Origin: Glandiceps talaboti
Taxonomy: Eukaryota; Hemichordata; Enteropneusta; Spengelidae
DNA length: 64,000 nucleotides
Direction of reading: 5' to 3'
Assembly (NCBI RefSeq): GCF_964340395.1
Contig: NC_135551.1
Coordinates: forward strand, 12,114,379 to 12,178,378
Below are positions 12,401 to 26,600 of the stretch, in pieces. The position numbers were made by a program, and so were the translations under genes. Each line of letters begins with the position of its first letter. The stretch's first letter is position 1. The notes beneath the pieces are model-generated. The model was not told where the DNA came from, made no database searches, and saw nothing but the letters and a program-made list of their open reading frames with translations.

Positions 12401-15400
12401 AACTTCTTTCATGCCCTTCAGGTTAGTAATAGATTTGTGATGTCATCAGTAACTTCTTCCATGCCCTTCAGGTTAGTAATAGATTTATGATGTCATCAGT
12501 AACTTCTTCCATACCCTTCAGGTTAGTAATATATTTATGATGTCATCAGTAACTTCTTCCATGCCCTTCAGGTTAGTAATAGATTTATGATGTCATCAGT
12601 AACTTCTTCCATACCCTTCAAGTTAGTAATATATTTATGATGTCATCAGTAGCTTCTTCCATGCCCTTCAAGTTAGTAATATATTTATGATGTCATCAGT
12701 AACTTCTTCCATGCCCTTCAGGTTAGTAATAGATTTATGATGTCATCAGTAACTTCTTCCATGCCCTTCATGTTAGTAATAAATTTATGATGTCATCAGT
12801 AACTTCTTCCATACACTTCAAGTAAGTAATAGATTTGTGATGTCATCAGTAACTTCTTCCATACCCTTCAGGTTAGTAATAGATTTATGATGTCATCAGT
12901 AACTTCTTCCATACCCTTCATGTTAGTAATAGATTTATGATGTCATCAGTAACTTCTTTCATGCCCTTCATGTTAGTAATAAATTTATGATGTCATCAAT
13001 AACTTCTTCCATGCCCTTCAGGTTAGTAATAGATTTATGATATCATCAGTAACTTCTTCCATGCCCTTCATGTTAGTAATAAATTTATGATGTCATCAAT
13101 AACTTTTTCCATACCCTTCAGGTTTTAGTAATAGATTTATGATGTCATCAGTAACTTCTTCCATACACTTCAAGTAAGTAATAGATTTATGATGTCATCA
13201 GTAATGTCTGTCATGCCTGTCAAGTTAGTAATTGAATAGCTTTGTGATGTCATCAGTAACTTCCTTGTGTACTTACAGATTCCTAATTCCCTTCTTGCCA
13301 CTCAGAGCAATTCTTTTTACTCTGTTCCCCCTCTAGAGGGTGCTACATTACAGAAAGGTCCCTTCTGAGTTAAATTCACTGTATTTTTTAGTGGTAGTCA
13401 TATTATATTCACTTATACAGAGTTTAATTACATGTGACTCAATATTTGTGTGGGAAACTGGAAGGACTTTATTCACCAAGGTAGAATGAGGTAGAACCAT
13501 TGAGAAATTTCTACTCCATAGTCTGTGATAGAACCATTGAGAAATTTCTACTCCATAGTCTGTGATAGAACCATTGCCAAATTTCTACTCCATAGTCTGT
13601 GATAGAACCATTGAGAAATTTGTACTCCATAGTCTGTGATAGAACCATTGAGAAATTTCTACTCCATAGTCTGTGATAGAACCATTGCCAAATTTCTACT
13701 CCATAGTCTGTGATAGAACCATTGCCAAATTTCTACTCCATAGTCTGTTATAGAACCATTGAGAAATTTGTACTCCATAGTCTGTGATAGAACCATTGAG
13801 AAATTTCTACTCCATAGTCTGTGATAGAACCATTGCCAAATTTCTACTCCATAGTCTGTGATAGAACCATTGAGAAATTTCTACTCCATAGTCTGTGATA
13901 GAACCATTGCCAAATTTCTACTCCATAGTCTGTGATAGAACCATTGCCAAATTTCTACTCCATAGTCTGTGATAGAACCATTGCCAAATTTCTACTCCAT
14001 AGTCTGTGATAGAACCATTGCCAAATTTCTACTCCATAGTCTGTGATAGAACCATTGCCAAATTTCTACTCCATAGTCTGTGACAGAACCATTGCCAAAT
14101 TTCTACTCCATAGTCTGTGATAGAACCATTGCCAAATTTCTACTTCATAGTCTGTGATAGAACCATTGCCAAATTTCTACTCCATAGTCTGTGATAGAAC
14201 CATTGCCAAATTTCTACTCCATAGTCTGTGATAGAACCATTATTGAAATGAAATGAGATTTTGATGTATAAGTATCCCATAACAAGTCATACTTTAGGGA
14301 TTATCGCACACAAAGCTCAATAAATGAAAATACTACTGTATAACTGGAAACCCAGCACTGTATCTCACAGAAGTAAATTTTTATAAAACTTTAATATCAA
14401 AATCTCAGTAGTATATACAGAAGCTGTAAGCATTGAAGATGTGAACTAAATTTGGTTAGAAGTGCGAAAATGAAGTTCAGCAATCACATTGCCACTAGAC
14501 CCCCCCCCCCAAAAAAAAAAAAAAAAAAATTTAAAAAAAAAAAAAATAAATAAATAAAAAGTTTGGTTATTGAGCTTGTTGTGTGACATTGTGCGATTGT
14601 AATACATTCTAGTACTTGTAAATTAATCATACAACTTTCTATTCTGACATTGTATCTATTCAGGGTTGTTTTATGATACCAGCAGCTGAACATCTTCTGT
14701 TGACTTTATTTCAACTAAATTGTTGTAATAGTTATGGTTTGTCAGGTGAGTAGTGTACATATACATATAATTATTATTTCTGTTTGTTTTGTAATGTAAT
14801 ATGCATGGGATGATGGGACAGAGAAGAGATACTCTCCTGGTGAAATCTGTAAAGGCTTGGAGTGAATCCTACCTGATCTATTTTAAGTGTCACTTTGACA
14901 TCTGAAATATCTCATCCATTTGTGTCTTTTTCCCCCAAAGATGTAGTAATGGAGAAATTAAAAGAGACTTGGCAAGTTGGTACAAAGTCATTGATAAGTC
15001 AAAGAGGAGGTCTATTGAATGAGACAGGATTTCTATACCAGGCTGCTACTTGGATCAAACAGTCTACACTAACAACTTCCTCATCTACCAGGTATAATGT
15101 GAAATCCCTATATCATAGTAGAATTTGGAATGATCCTGTAGTATTTTATAGTCTCTGGTATATCACATTTTAGTTCAAGGAGAGAGATTGATAAGATAAC
15201 ACATTCTCACAAACTGGAGCTGATATTTCTTCTGTGACACTGGAATATCATCTTGATGGTGTGTGTCAGAGAGTGCTGTAAAAGGGGCTTTGGTCAAAGT
15301 TTATGAATGTGTGAATATCATTGACTTTTGTTGTCCACAGTTAAAGTGTATTTGGTCTTAAATAATTACCAGTAGTTTAAAACACCCACTAACAACAGTT

Positions 15401-17597
15401 ATCATTATATTCTATATTGCTGTCAAGTGTAAGTGCTTAGAATGCTAATATTTTATTCTTGTTTTCACAGTGTGAGGGCGCTAGCAGAATCAGCGGTTGA
15501 ATTATGTGAAATAATTATTAACAGTCTTCCACAAGATGATAATGATGACGATGATGATGATGATAGTGATGAGAATGAAGAAAGTCTAAGAAGAAAGTCT
15601 CCTATCATTTATGCCTTACTAGAACTGATGATGCCAACAGATGATGAGTGGGATGAACATCGAATGCAGTTGCATAGCAATGTAAGAGTTCTGTTTTTAC
15701 CATTGATCATTGAAGTCAGTATACACAGTGTTTTTGGTATAGCTGACTCCACAATGTCATAGTTATTGTAATAATAGCCATGCGGTAATGGAGATAGTAA
15801 GATATTGGTGTTTCATAGAACATTATATTGTGTACATTGCTTATTCAATATGAAAAATTTGTATTGAATAATTTCCATAATAGCATTGAAATCTTAAAAT
15901 TGATGCCAACATTTGAGTGTAAATGTAATACTTGCAATTTTTTTAGCAATTTAAAAACTCTTTTTTCCATTTCTATGTTTTGCCTCAACTACAAGCTATA
16001 TAGACTATTGACCTTACCATTAGGGTAACCCTATTTTTATAATGTTTCTCATTACTTTTTCATGGCAACTATGGGTTGGTTGGTTGATGTAAAAAAAAAT
16101 AAACAAACAAAAAATCATCTTCATGTTTCTCTGCCTCTCCTTTTCCTCCTCTCTATCCTCTTTTTATTGGATTCCTGGTTATCAGCCCTTTCCCAGGTTC
16201 TCTACACAATTGGCATGTTCTCGGACCCCCTTTCTTGAATAATTTCCATCATGAAAGAAATACTCTGTTCGTGAACAAGTGTCATCATCACTGCCATGAC
16301 TGTACATGACATCGACAGTCTAGACACTTGCTTATTCTTGCCAGAGAGGGTGCTGTTCCATAATGAAGTGGGTGAAAATAATTTTTTTTTTTTAGATGAT
16401 GATGTCAGAGCTGAAAATTTGGGTTGGTTGGGAAATGAGAAACAACAAAAATAGTGTTACCCATATCAGTGTTTATCTAAAATATGTTATACAGTATTTG
16501 TACTAATTCTAGTAAACTCAAAAAATCATGAATTGATAGATGTATTCAACACTGAAAACTTGTTTTTTTTCTTATCCCTTATACAGTGGAAATCTACATT
16601 AATGTTGAAGAGGGTCATGACCTTTACTGATATCCCACAATCCTGTACAACTTCCTGTGCAATAGTACCAAGGCACACTTTACTTGCCATATTCTCATCT
16701 GTATTGTTGCAAAAGTGTTGTCATGGTAACAGCATACAGGATGGTCTGGAAGGTGGAGAAGCAAACCTGGAAGCTATAAATGATGCAATTCTAAAACTTG
16801 AAATGAAACATACTGACTGGACTATGGATGTAGGAGATATGAAAACACAACTATTGGAGTGTGTGTATGGATTAATATGGTGTAGTAGTGAACTTGGTCT
16901 TGAACTTGGAGCAGGAGAACAGGTATTGTCAACATTTGGTAGATGAATCACAGGGGATTGTTATTGCAAAACAAGTGTACATCTGGCATGGAACTATATA
17001 CACAATGAATGAGGAACAAGTTTCAAAGTAGTATTTCTTGAAACTTTTCTTCAACTCAATATTTCTTAGATAATGTAAATGATATAAAATCACAAAATGA
17101 CTCTATATAGAACCCAAAGTTGACACAAATTCCTTTCCCCACTATTGCTACATATAATATTATTAACATGAGAGATATTTATGGAAATACTTCATTTTAT
17201 TTTGACTAGGAGCTGAAGAGAGTGTCTGAAAAACAACCTGAGATCTCCTCAGCCTGGAGATTACTGAATTCAAGTTTATCCAAAATGTTATCGGATCTAA
17301 AGACAGGACATTGGGAAATACTGTTATCATCAACTCTGGAAAGGTAGAGTAGATCTTAAACAATTCTGTAAACACTTTGTTTGAGTTTCATTCAACTGAT
17401 AGGATAGTGTATGTTCAAATGTCAATAATTATAACCTTCTTGAGTTCATGTAGTTTTGTTTTGTTTTTAATTTCATTTTGAATTAACAGCTTGAATTTTT
17501 TTCTTCAACTTTCCCCTTTGTTACTGTGTGTTTGTAGACTATGAGTAGGCTGAAATATGTTTGCAAATGTTTTAATAAGTGTGTAAAGACGTGTGTG

Positions 17598-17644
<47 letters not shown>

Positions 17645-20600
17645 ATGCATACAGCTGAGGTAGGTACATACATGTATGAGCAAGTGAATGAATGAATTAA
17701 GTCGTGCACGTGTGTGTTTTTGCATGTGCATGTATGTGTATGTATATATGTGTGTGTCTGCGTGCATGTGTGTGCGTATGTGTGTGAAATCATGCGTGCC
17801 TTTGACGTTGATTTAATTCAGAAAGTCTAACTTACTTTAATATTGCAATCACAACTTTTTCCAGGTCTCTGAAAAATGGAATTCTGTGGTCCATGTCCTT
17901 AGGATACATGCTATCAAACTGTAAAACCCTGAATAAACTAGAAATAGATGTCTTACAGTGTGCTGGGTCAATGGATAGGTTAGTATTATAGTTACACTTT
18001 ATATCATGATGTGTGAACAGCTGGTGCATACAGAATACCAGGAATGTATTAAACCAATTACCAATGGAATCACTCACCGTGGTAAATACCGTAAAAACTG
18101 TATTTCAAAAATTGATTTCTGATCATGTTTTTAGGTAAAATAAATGTTTTCAAAAAGTGTGCAAAAAGTAAATGGACACATGATCTTTTGATGGTAGATA
18201 AAGTGATACTAGTTTGTTTCAAATAGTGCTTGCACAGTTCCTTGTAGCGTTTGAGTTATGGTTAACAAACAGACATAACTATGAGAAAAGATTTCATATG
18301 TAAATGCAATAGTTCATGTATACCGACCTAACATGGTTGTAAGATTATACCTCTGTCTACTGATTACTAGGTATATTTCAGTAAATAGTAAAACATATAC
18401 TGAGTATTTGAAGTAACTTTTCAAAAGCAACAAAAATACGTACAAGTTCTGGAACATGTAGAAATGTCATGTGATTTGGTATTTGATGTAATTGGTCACT
18501 GTTTTGATATAGTAGGACTGTCCAATCTAAGCCCTAGTTATATTTTACTCTGCAACCTACAGATTTGCTGTACTACATGAATCCAGTCTTCAAACACTTG
18601 AGTGTATTATTCCATATTTAAAGTCAGAACACATTCTACAACTAACTGAAATTAACACAGCTGGTATGCTGACCAGTACAGAGAATAACATATTGTCAGT
18701 ATCAGGTAGGTGTTATGGTTTGAAATATTATAGTGTAGTCAGTATCAGGTAGGTGTTATAGTTTGAGATGTTATAGTGTAGTCAGTATCAGGTAGGTGTT
18801 ATGGTTTGAAATGTTATAGTGTAGTCAGTATCAGGTAGGTGTTATGGTTTGAAATGTTATAGTGTAGTCAGTAACAGGTAGGTGTTATAGTTTGAGATGT
18901 TATAGTGTAGTCAGTATCAGGTAGGTGTTATGGTTTGAAATGTTATAGTGTAGTCAGTATCAGGTAGGTGTTATGGTTTGAAATGTTATAGTGTAGTCAG
19001 TATCAGGTAGGTGTTATGGTTTGAAATGTTATAGTGTAGTCAGTATCAGGTAGGTGTTGTGGTTTGAAATGTTATAGTGTAGTCAGTATCAGGTAGGTGT
19101 TGTGGTTTGAGATGTTATAGTGTAGTCAGTATCAGGTAGGTGTTGTGGTTTGAAATGTTATAGTGTAGTCAGTATCAGGTAGGTGTTGTGGTTTGAAATG
19201 TTATAGTGTAGTCAGTATCAGGTAGGTGTTATGGTTTGAAATGTTATAGTGTAGTCAGTATCAGGTAGGTGTTATGGTTTGAAATGTTATAGTGTAGTCA
19301 GTAACAGGTAGGTGTTATAGTTTGAGATGTTATAGTGTAGTCAGTATCAGGTAGGTGTTATGGTTTGAAATGTTATAGTGTAGTCAGTATCAGGTAGGTG
19401 TTATGGTTTGAAATGTTATAGTGTAGTCAGTATCAGGTAGGTGTTGTGGTTTGAAATGTTATAGTGTAGTCAGTATCAGGTAGGTGTTATAGTTTGAAAT
19501 GTAATTATCATAGTCTGTACTGTCGAATGTTATTAAAAACCTGGTTAAAATATAATTTATCGGTGTATTTTAGTTTTAAATGTTTCTTTCTCACACTCAT
19601 AGTTGGTCAAACACAATGTGAATGACAATCTGACTATGAACATCAAATTCAATAATCTACATTGTTTTGTAAATATCAATTTTGTCCTACAGACGAAGAC
19701 TAATTAGTGCCCTAGGTTTCCCCAATAAATACTTTTAGCAGGATACAAACCTTATCAAAGATCTCATGTTTAGTAATCAATATTTATCTATTTTGTCATA
19801 CTTAGGTAGTCTTACTACCCTAGGTGTCCCCAATAAATGCTTCTAGCAGGATACAAACCTTACCAAAGTATGTGAAATGTTCAAAATTTATCTATTTTGT
19901 CATACTTAGGTAGTCTTACTACCCTAGGTATCCCCAATAAATGCTTCTAGCAGGATACAAACCTCACTAAAGTACATGTGATATGTTCAATGTTTATCTA
20001 TTTTGTCAAACTTAGGTAGTCTTACTACCCTAGGTGACCCAATAAATGCTTCTAGCAAGATACAAACCTCACCAAAGTAGATTTGAAATGTTCAAAATTT
20101 ATCTATTTTGTCATACTTAGGTAGTGTTACTACCCTAGGTGTCCCCAATAAATGCTTCTAGCAGGATACAAACCTCACCAAAGTAGATTTGAAATGTTCA
20201 AAATTTATCTATTTTGTCATACTTAGGTAGTCTTACTACCCTAGGTGTCCCCAATAAATACTTCTAGCAAGATACAAACCTCACCAAAGTACATTTGAAA
20301 TGTTCAATATTTATCTATTTTGTCATACTTAGGTAGTGTTACTACCCTAGGTGTCCCCAATAAATACTTCTAGCAAGATACAAACCTCACCAAAGTACAT
20401 TTGAAATGTTCACAATTTATCTATTTTGTCATACTTAGGTAGTCTTACTACCCTAGGTGTCCCCAATAAATGCTTCCAGCAAGATACAAACCTCACCAAA
20501 GTACATTTGAAATGTTCAAAATTTATCTATTTTGTCATACTTAGGTAGTCTTACTACCCTAGGTGTCCCCAATAAATACTTCTAGCAAGATACAAACCTC

Positions 20601-23600
20601 ACCAAAGTACATTTGAAATGTTCACAATTTATCTATTTTGTCATACTTAGGTAGTCTTACTACCCTAGGTGTCCCCAATAAATGCTTCCAGCAAGATACA
20701 AACCTCACCAAAGTACATTTGAAATGTTCAAAATTTATCTATTTTGTCATACTTAGGTAGTCTTGGTGCCCTTTGTGTGTTAAATAAATGCTTCCAGCAA
20801 GATGCAAACCTCACCAAAGATCTTATATCAAGTGTTTTAAATCTACTGAGTTCATGGAGAGAAGAACATGAAGATTTGTTTTTGTTTGGTTGGTAAGTCC
20901 AAAATATAATCTCCTTTCTGATGACTAGTGCCCTCTAGTGGTAGAAAAGAGAATATTGCTAAAGCACCTTCAGCTCTATTAGTTGGTGTAAACATTCTCA
21001 AATTTTATGCCCAAGGGTTCAACAAAGGTCGTTCTCTGCAGCAGGCGCTATCCTTTGATTTCTCAAAAAAAAAAGAAAGAGTGCATGTGTGCATGTATGT
21101 TCAAATGTGTGCACACATGTATATGTCATCACACACATGCAGTTGCATACATAAGTGCATGCATGACAATTTTAAATGCCATCATCTTTTGAGAGACAAC
21201 TGCATAATAATTAATAATACCACATAATGATGTTTGATATATCAGGATTAAGTATATTATAAGAATCTTTATCATCAATAAAAAGTGTGAAAGTGATAAA
21301 ATTTGTTTATATAGTCACTTTATTATTTTTATCACCAACCATATTGTAAGCCTGTAGTTGATTCAATATAAACAAATTAATGGAATCATAAATTTTTAAA
21401 ACTAATACTGTAAACCCTTTATCTTTCAGCAATGTGAATGATGCCAGTGTCAATAAAATCAATTTCAACATAGAAATAGTTCAGTTGATGTTAAATGCAG
21501 TGATGAATAAACCAGAGTTGATAATAACCTCACACTGGGATTTTATGATGTGTAGTCTTGTATCATGGATTCAGGTATGTATCAGGGTTCTCCCTAACTT
21601 AATAACCTCACACTGGGATTTCATGATGTGTAGTCTTGTATCATGTATTCAGGTATGTATCAGGGTTCTCCCTAACTTAATAACCTCACACTGGGATTTC
21701 ATGATGTGTAGTCTTGTATCATGTATTCAAGTATGTATCAGGGTTGTCCCTAACTTAATAACCTCACACTGGGATTTCATGATGTGTAGTCTTGTATCAT
21801 GTATTCAGGTACGTATCAGGGTTCTCCCTAACTTAATAACCTCACACTTGTATTTCATGATGTGTAGTCTTGTATCATGGATTCAGGTATGTATCAGGTT
21901 TATCCCTAACTTAATAACCTCACACTGGGATTTCATGATGTGTAGTCTTGTATCATGTATTCAGGTATGTATCTTGGTTGTCCCTAACTTAATAACCTCA
22001 CACTGGGATTTCATGATGTGTAGTCTTGTATCATATATTCAGGTATGTGTCAGGGTTCTCCCTAACTTAATAACCTCACACTGGGATTTTATGATGTGTA
22101 GTCTTGTATCATGTATTCAGGTATGTGTCAGGGTTCTCCCTAACTTAATAACCTCACACTGGGATTTTATGATGTGTAGTCTTGTATCATGTATTCAGGT
22201 ATGTATCAGGGTTCTCCCTAACTTAATAACCTCACACTTGTATTTCATGATGTGTAGTCTTGTATCATGGATTCAGGTATGTATCAGGTTTATCCCTAAC
22301 TTAATAACCTCACACTGGGATTTCATGATGTGTAGTCTTGTATCATGTATTCAGGTATGTATCTTGGTTGTCCCTAACTTAATAACCTCACACTGGGATT
22401 TCATGATGTGTAGTCTTGTATCATATATTCAGGTATGTGTCAGGGTTCTCCCTAACTTAATAACCTCACACTGGGATTTTATGATGTGTAGTCTTGTATC
22501 ATGTATTCAGGTATGTGTCAGGGTTCTCCCTAACTTAATAACCTCACACTGGGATTTTATGATGTGTAGTCTTGTATCATGTATTCAGGTATGTATCAGG
22601 GTTGTCCCTAACTTAATAACCTCACACTGGGATTTCATGATGTGTAGTCTTGTATCATATATTCAGGTATGTGTCAGGGTTGTCCCTAACTTAATAACCT
22701 CACACTGGAATTTCATGATGTGTAGTCTTGTATCATGTATTCAGGTATGTATCAGGGTTGTCCCTAACTTAATAACATCACACTGGGATTTCATGATGTG
22801 TAGTCTTGTATCATGTATTCAGGTATGTATCAGGGTTGTCCCTAACTTAATAACATCACACTGGGATTTCATGATGTGTAGTCTTGTATCATGTATTCAG
22901 GTATGTATCAGGGTTGTCCCTAACTTAATAACATCACACTGGGATTTCATGATGTGTAGTCTTGTATCATGTATTCAGGTATGTATCAGGGTTGTCCCTA
23001 ACTTAATAACATCACACTGGGATTTTATGATGTGTAGTCTTGTATCATGTATTCAGGTATGTATCAGGGTTCTCCCTAACTTAATAACATCACACCGGTA
23101 TTTCATGATGTGTAGAGTCTTGTATCATGTATTCAGGTATGTATCAGGGTTCTCCCTAACTTAATAACATTGTGACGACGACGATGATGATGTTGTGATG
23201 ATGATGATGATGATGATGATGGTGGTGATGATGAAGATGATGATGATGATGATGACATTGATAATGATATTTTCACCTGTATTCTCACAGAGCTGCAGTG
23301 AAAGTCTTCAAAGTTCACCATCCCTAGCTACCCAATCATTTTGTTGTGCAGTGTTTGACCTGTTATCAGCAGTCAGTGATCATATGACAAGTAGTTGTAC
23401 AGTTGTATCAAGTGACCAGACAACAGAGTGGGTGGAATTCTTTAGTGATGGCATTTACACAACTTTGTTCCCAATCTTTATCCTAATTGTTGGTAAGTGA
23501 ACATAAAACTATTTTAGAAATACTCTCCTGTGTGTGTTTAACAGCTTTAAATCAGTGTGATTCATTGGCAGCAGTCATTGACTATATCACCTGTAAGTCT

Positions 23601-26600
23601 GTAGTAGCAGTCATTGACTATATCACCTGTAAGTCTGTAGTAGCAGTCATTGACTATATCACCACCAGGTAGGTCTGTATTAGCAGTCATTGACTATATC
23701 ACCACCAGGTAGGTCTGTAGTAGCAGTCATTGACTATATCACCTGTAAGTCTGTAGTAGCAGTCATTGACTATATCACCACCAGGTAGGTCTGTAGTAGC
23801 AGTCATTAACTATATCACCTGTAAGTCTGTAGTAGCAGTCATTGACTATATCACCTGTAAGTCTGTAGTAGCAGTCATTGACTATATCACCACCAGGTAA
23901 GTCTGTAGTAGCAGTCATTGACTATATCACCACCAGGTAGGTCTGTAGTAGCAGTCATTGACTATATCACCCGTAAGTCTATAGTAGCAGTCATTGACTA
24001 TATCACCACCAGGTAGGTCTGTAGTAGCAGTCATTGACTATATCACCCGTAAGTCTGTAGTAGCAGTCATTGACTATATCACCTGTAAGTCTATAGTAGC
24101 AGTCATTGACTATATCACCACCAGGTAAGTCTGTAGTAGCAGTCATTGACTATATCACCACCAGGTAGGTCTGTAGTAGCAGTCATTGACTATATCACCA
24201 CCAGGTAGGTCTGTAGTAGCAGTCATTGACTATATCACCACCAGGTAGGTCTGTAGTAGCAGTCATTGACTATATCACCACCAGGTAGGTCTGTAGTAGC
24301 AGTCATTGACTATATCACCTGTAAGTCTATAGTAGCAGTCATTGACTATATCACCACCAGGTAGGTCTGTAGTAGCAGTCATTGACTATATCACCTGTAA
24401 GTCTGTAGTAGCAGTCATTGACTATATCACCACCAGGTAGGTCTATAGTAGCAGTCATTGACTATATCACCACCAGGTAGGTCTGTAGTAGCAGTCATTA
24501 ACTATATCACCTGTAAGTCTGTAGTAGCAGTCATTGACTATATCACCTGTAAGTCTGTAGTAGCAGTCATTGACTATATCACCTGTAAGTCTGTAGTAGC
24601 AGTCATTGACTATATCACCACCAGGTAGGTCTATAGTAGCAGTCGTTGACTATATCACCACCAGGTAGGTCTGTAGTAGCAGTCATTGACTATATCACCT
24701 GTAAGTCTGTAGTAGCAGTCATTGACTATATCACCACCAGGTAGGTCTGTAGTAGCAGTCATTGACTATATCACCACCAGGTAGGTCTGTAGTAGCAGTC
24801 ATTGACTATATCACCTGTAAGTCTGTAGTAGCAGTCATTGACTATATCACCTGTAAGTCTGTAGTAGCAGTCATTGACTATATCACCTATAAGTCTGTAG
24901 TAGCAGTCATTGACTATATCACCACCAGGTAAGTCTGTAGTAGCAGTCATTGACTATATCACCACCAGGTAGGTCTGTAGTAGCAGTCATTGACTATATC
25001 ACCTGTAAGTCTATAGTAGCAGTCATTGACTATATCACCTGTAAGTCTGTAGTAGCAGTCATTGACTATATCACCTGTAAGTCTGTAGTAGCAGTCATTG
25101 ACTATATCACCTGTAAGTCTGTAGTAACAGTCATTGACTATATCACCACCAGGTAAGTCTGTAGTAGCAGTCATTGACTATATCACCACCAGGTAGGTCT
25201 GTAGTAGCAGTCATTGACTATATCACCTTTAAGTCTGTAGTAGCAGTCATTAACTATATCACCACCAGGTAGGTCTGTAGTAGCAGTCATTGACTATATC
25301 ACCTGTAAGTCTGTAGTAGCAGTCATTGACTATATCACCTGTAAGTCTGTAGTAGCAGTCATTAACTATATCACCACCAGGTAGGTCTGTAGTAGCAGTC
25401 ATTGACTATATCACCTGTAAGTCTGTAGTAGCAGTCATTGACTATATCACCTGTAAGTCTGTAGTAGCAGTCATTGACTATATCACCTGTAAGTCTATAT
25501 TAGCAGTCATTGACTATATCACCTGTAAGTCTGTAGTAGCAGTCATTGACTATATCACCTGTAAGTCTGTAGTAGCAGTCATTGACTATATCACCTGTAA
25601 GTCTATAGTAGCAGTCATTGACTATATCACCTGTAAGTCTGTAGTAGCAGTCATTGACTATATCACCTGTAAGTCTGTAGTAGCAGTCATTGACTATATC
25701 ACCTGTAAGTCTGTAGTAACAGTCATTGACTATATCACCACCAGGTAAGTCTGTAGTAGCAGTCATTGACTATATCACCACCAGGTAGGTCTGTAGTAGC
25801 AGTCATTGACTATATCACCTTTAAGTCTGTAGTAGCAGTCATTAACTATATCACCACCAGGTAGGTCTGTAGTAGCAGTCATTGACTATATCACCTGTAA
25901 GTCTGTAGTAGCAGTCATTGACTATATCACCTGTAAGTCTGTAGTAGCAGTCATTAACTATATCACCACCAGGTAGGTCTGTAGTAGCAGTCATTGACTA
26001 TATCACCTGTAAGTCTGTAGTAGCAGTCATTGACTATATCACCTGTATGTCTGTAGTAGCAGTCATTGACTATATCACCTGTAAGTCTATATTAGCAGTC
26101 ATTGACTATATCACCTGTAAGTCTGTAGTAGCAGTCATTGACTATATCACCTGTAAGTCTGTAGTAGCAGTCATTGACTATATCACCTGTAAGTCTGTAG
26201 TAGCAGTCATTGACTATATCACCTGTAAGTCTGTAGTAGCAGTCATTGACTATATCACCTGTAAGTCTGTAGTAGCAGTCATTGACTATATCACCTGTAA
26301 GTCTGTAGTAGCAGTCATTGACTATATCACCACCAGGTAGGTCTGTAGTAGTAGTCATTGACTATATCACCACCAGGTAGGTCTGTAGTAGTAGTCATTG
26401 ACTATATCACCACCAGGTAGGTCTGTAGTAGCAGTCATTGACTATATCACCTGTAAGTCTGTAGTAGCAGTCATTGACTATATCACCTGTAAGTCTGTAG
26501 TAGCAGTCATTGACTATATCACCTGTAAGTCTGTAGTAGCAGTCATTGACTATATCACCACCAGGTAAGTCTGTAGTAGCAGTCATTGACTATATCACCT

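Noticed and set aside
17483-17793. Thr/His-rich open frames on the - strand
   Set aside because: Translation of the GT microsatellite and its degenerate flank.
21434-23164. 576-codon open frame as a novel repeat protein
   Set aside because: It is exon 19 of LTN1 running into a stop-free 78-bp array. Only the first 141 bases have homology; the rest is kept as a splicing hypothesis, not a gene.
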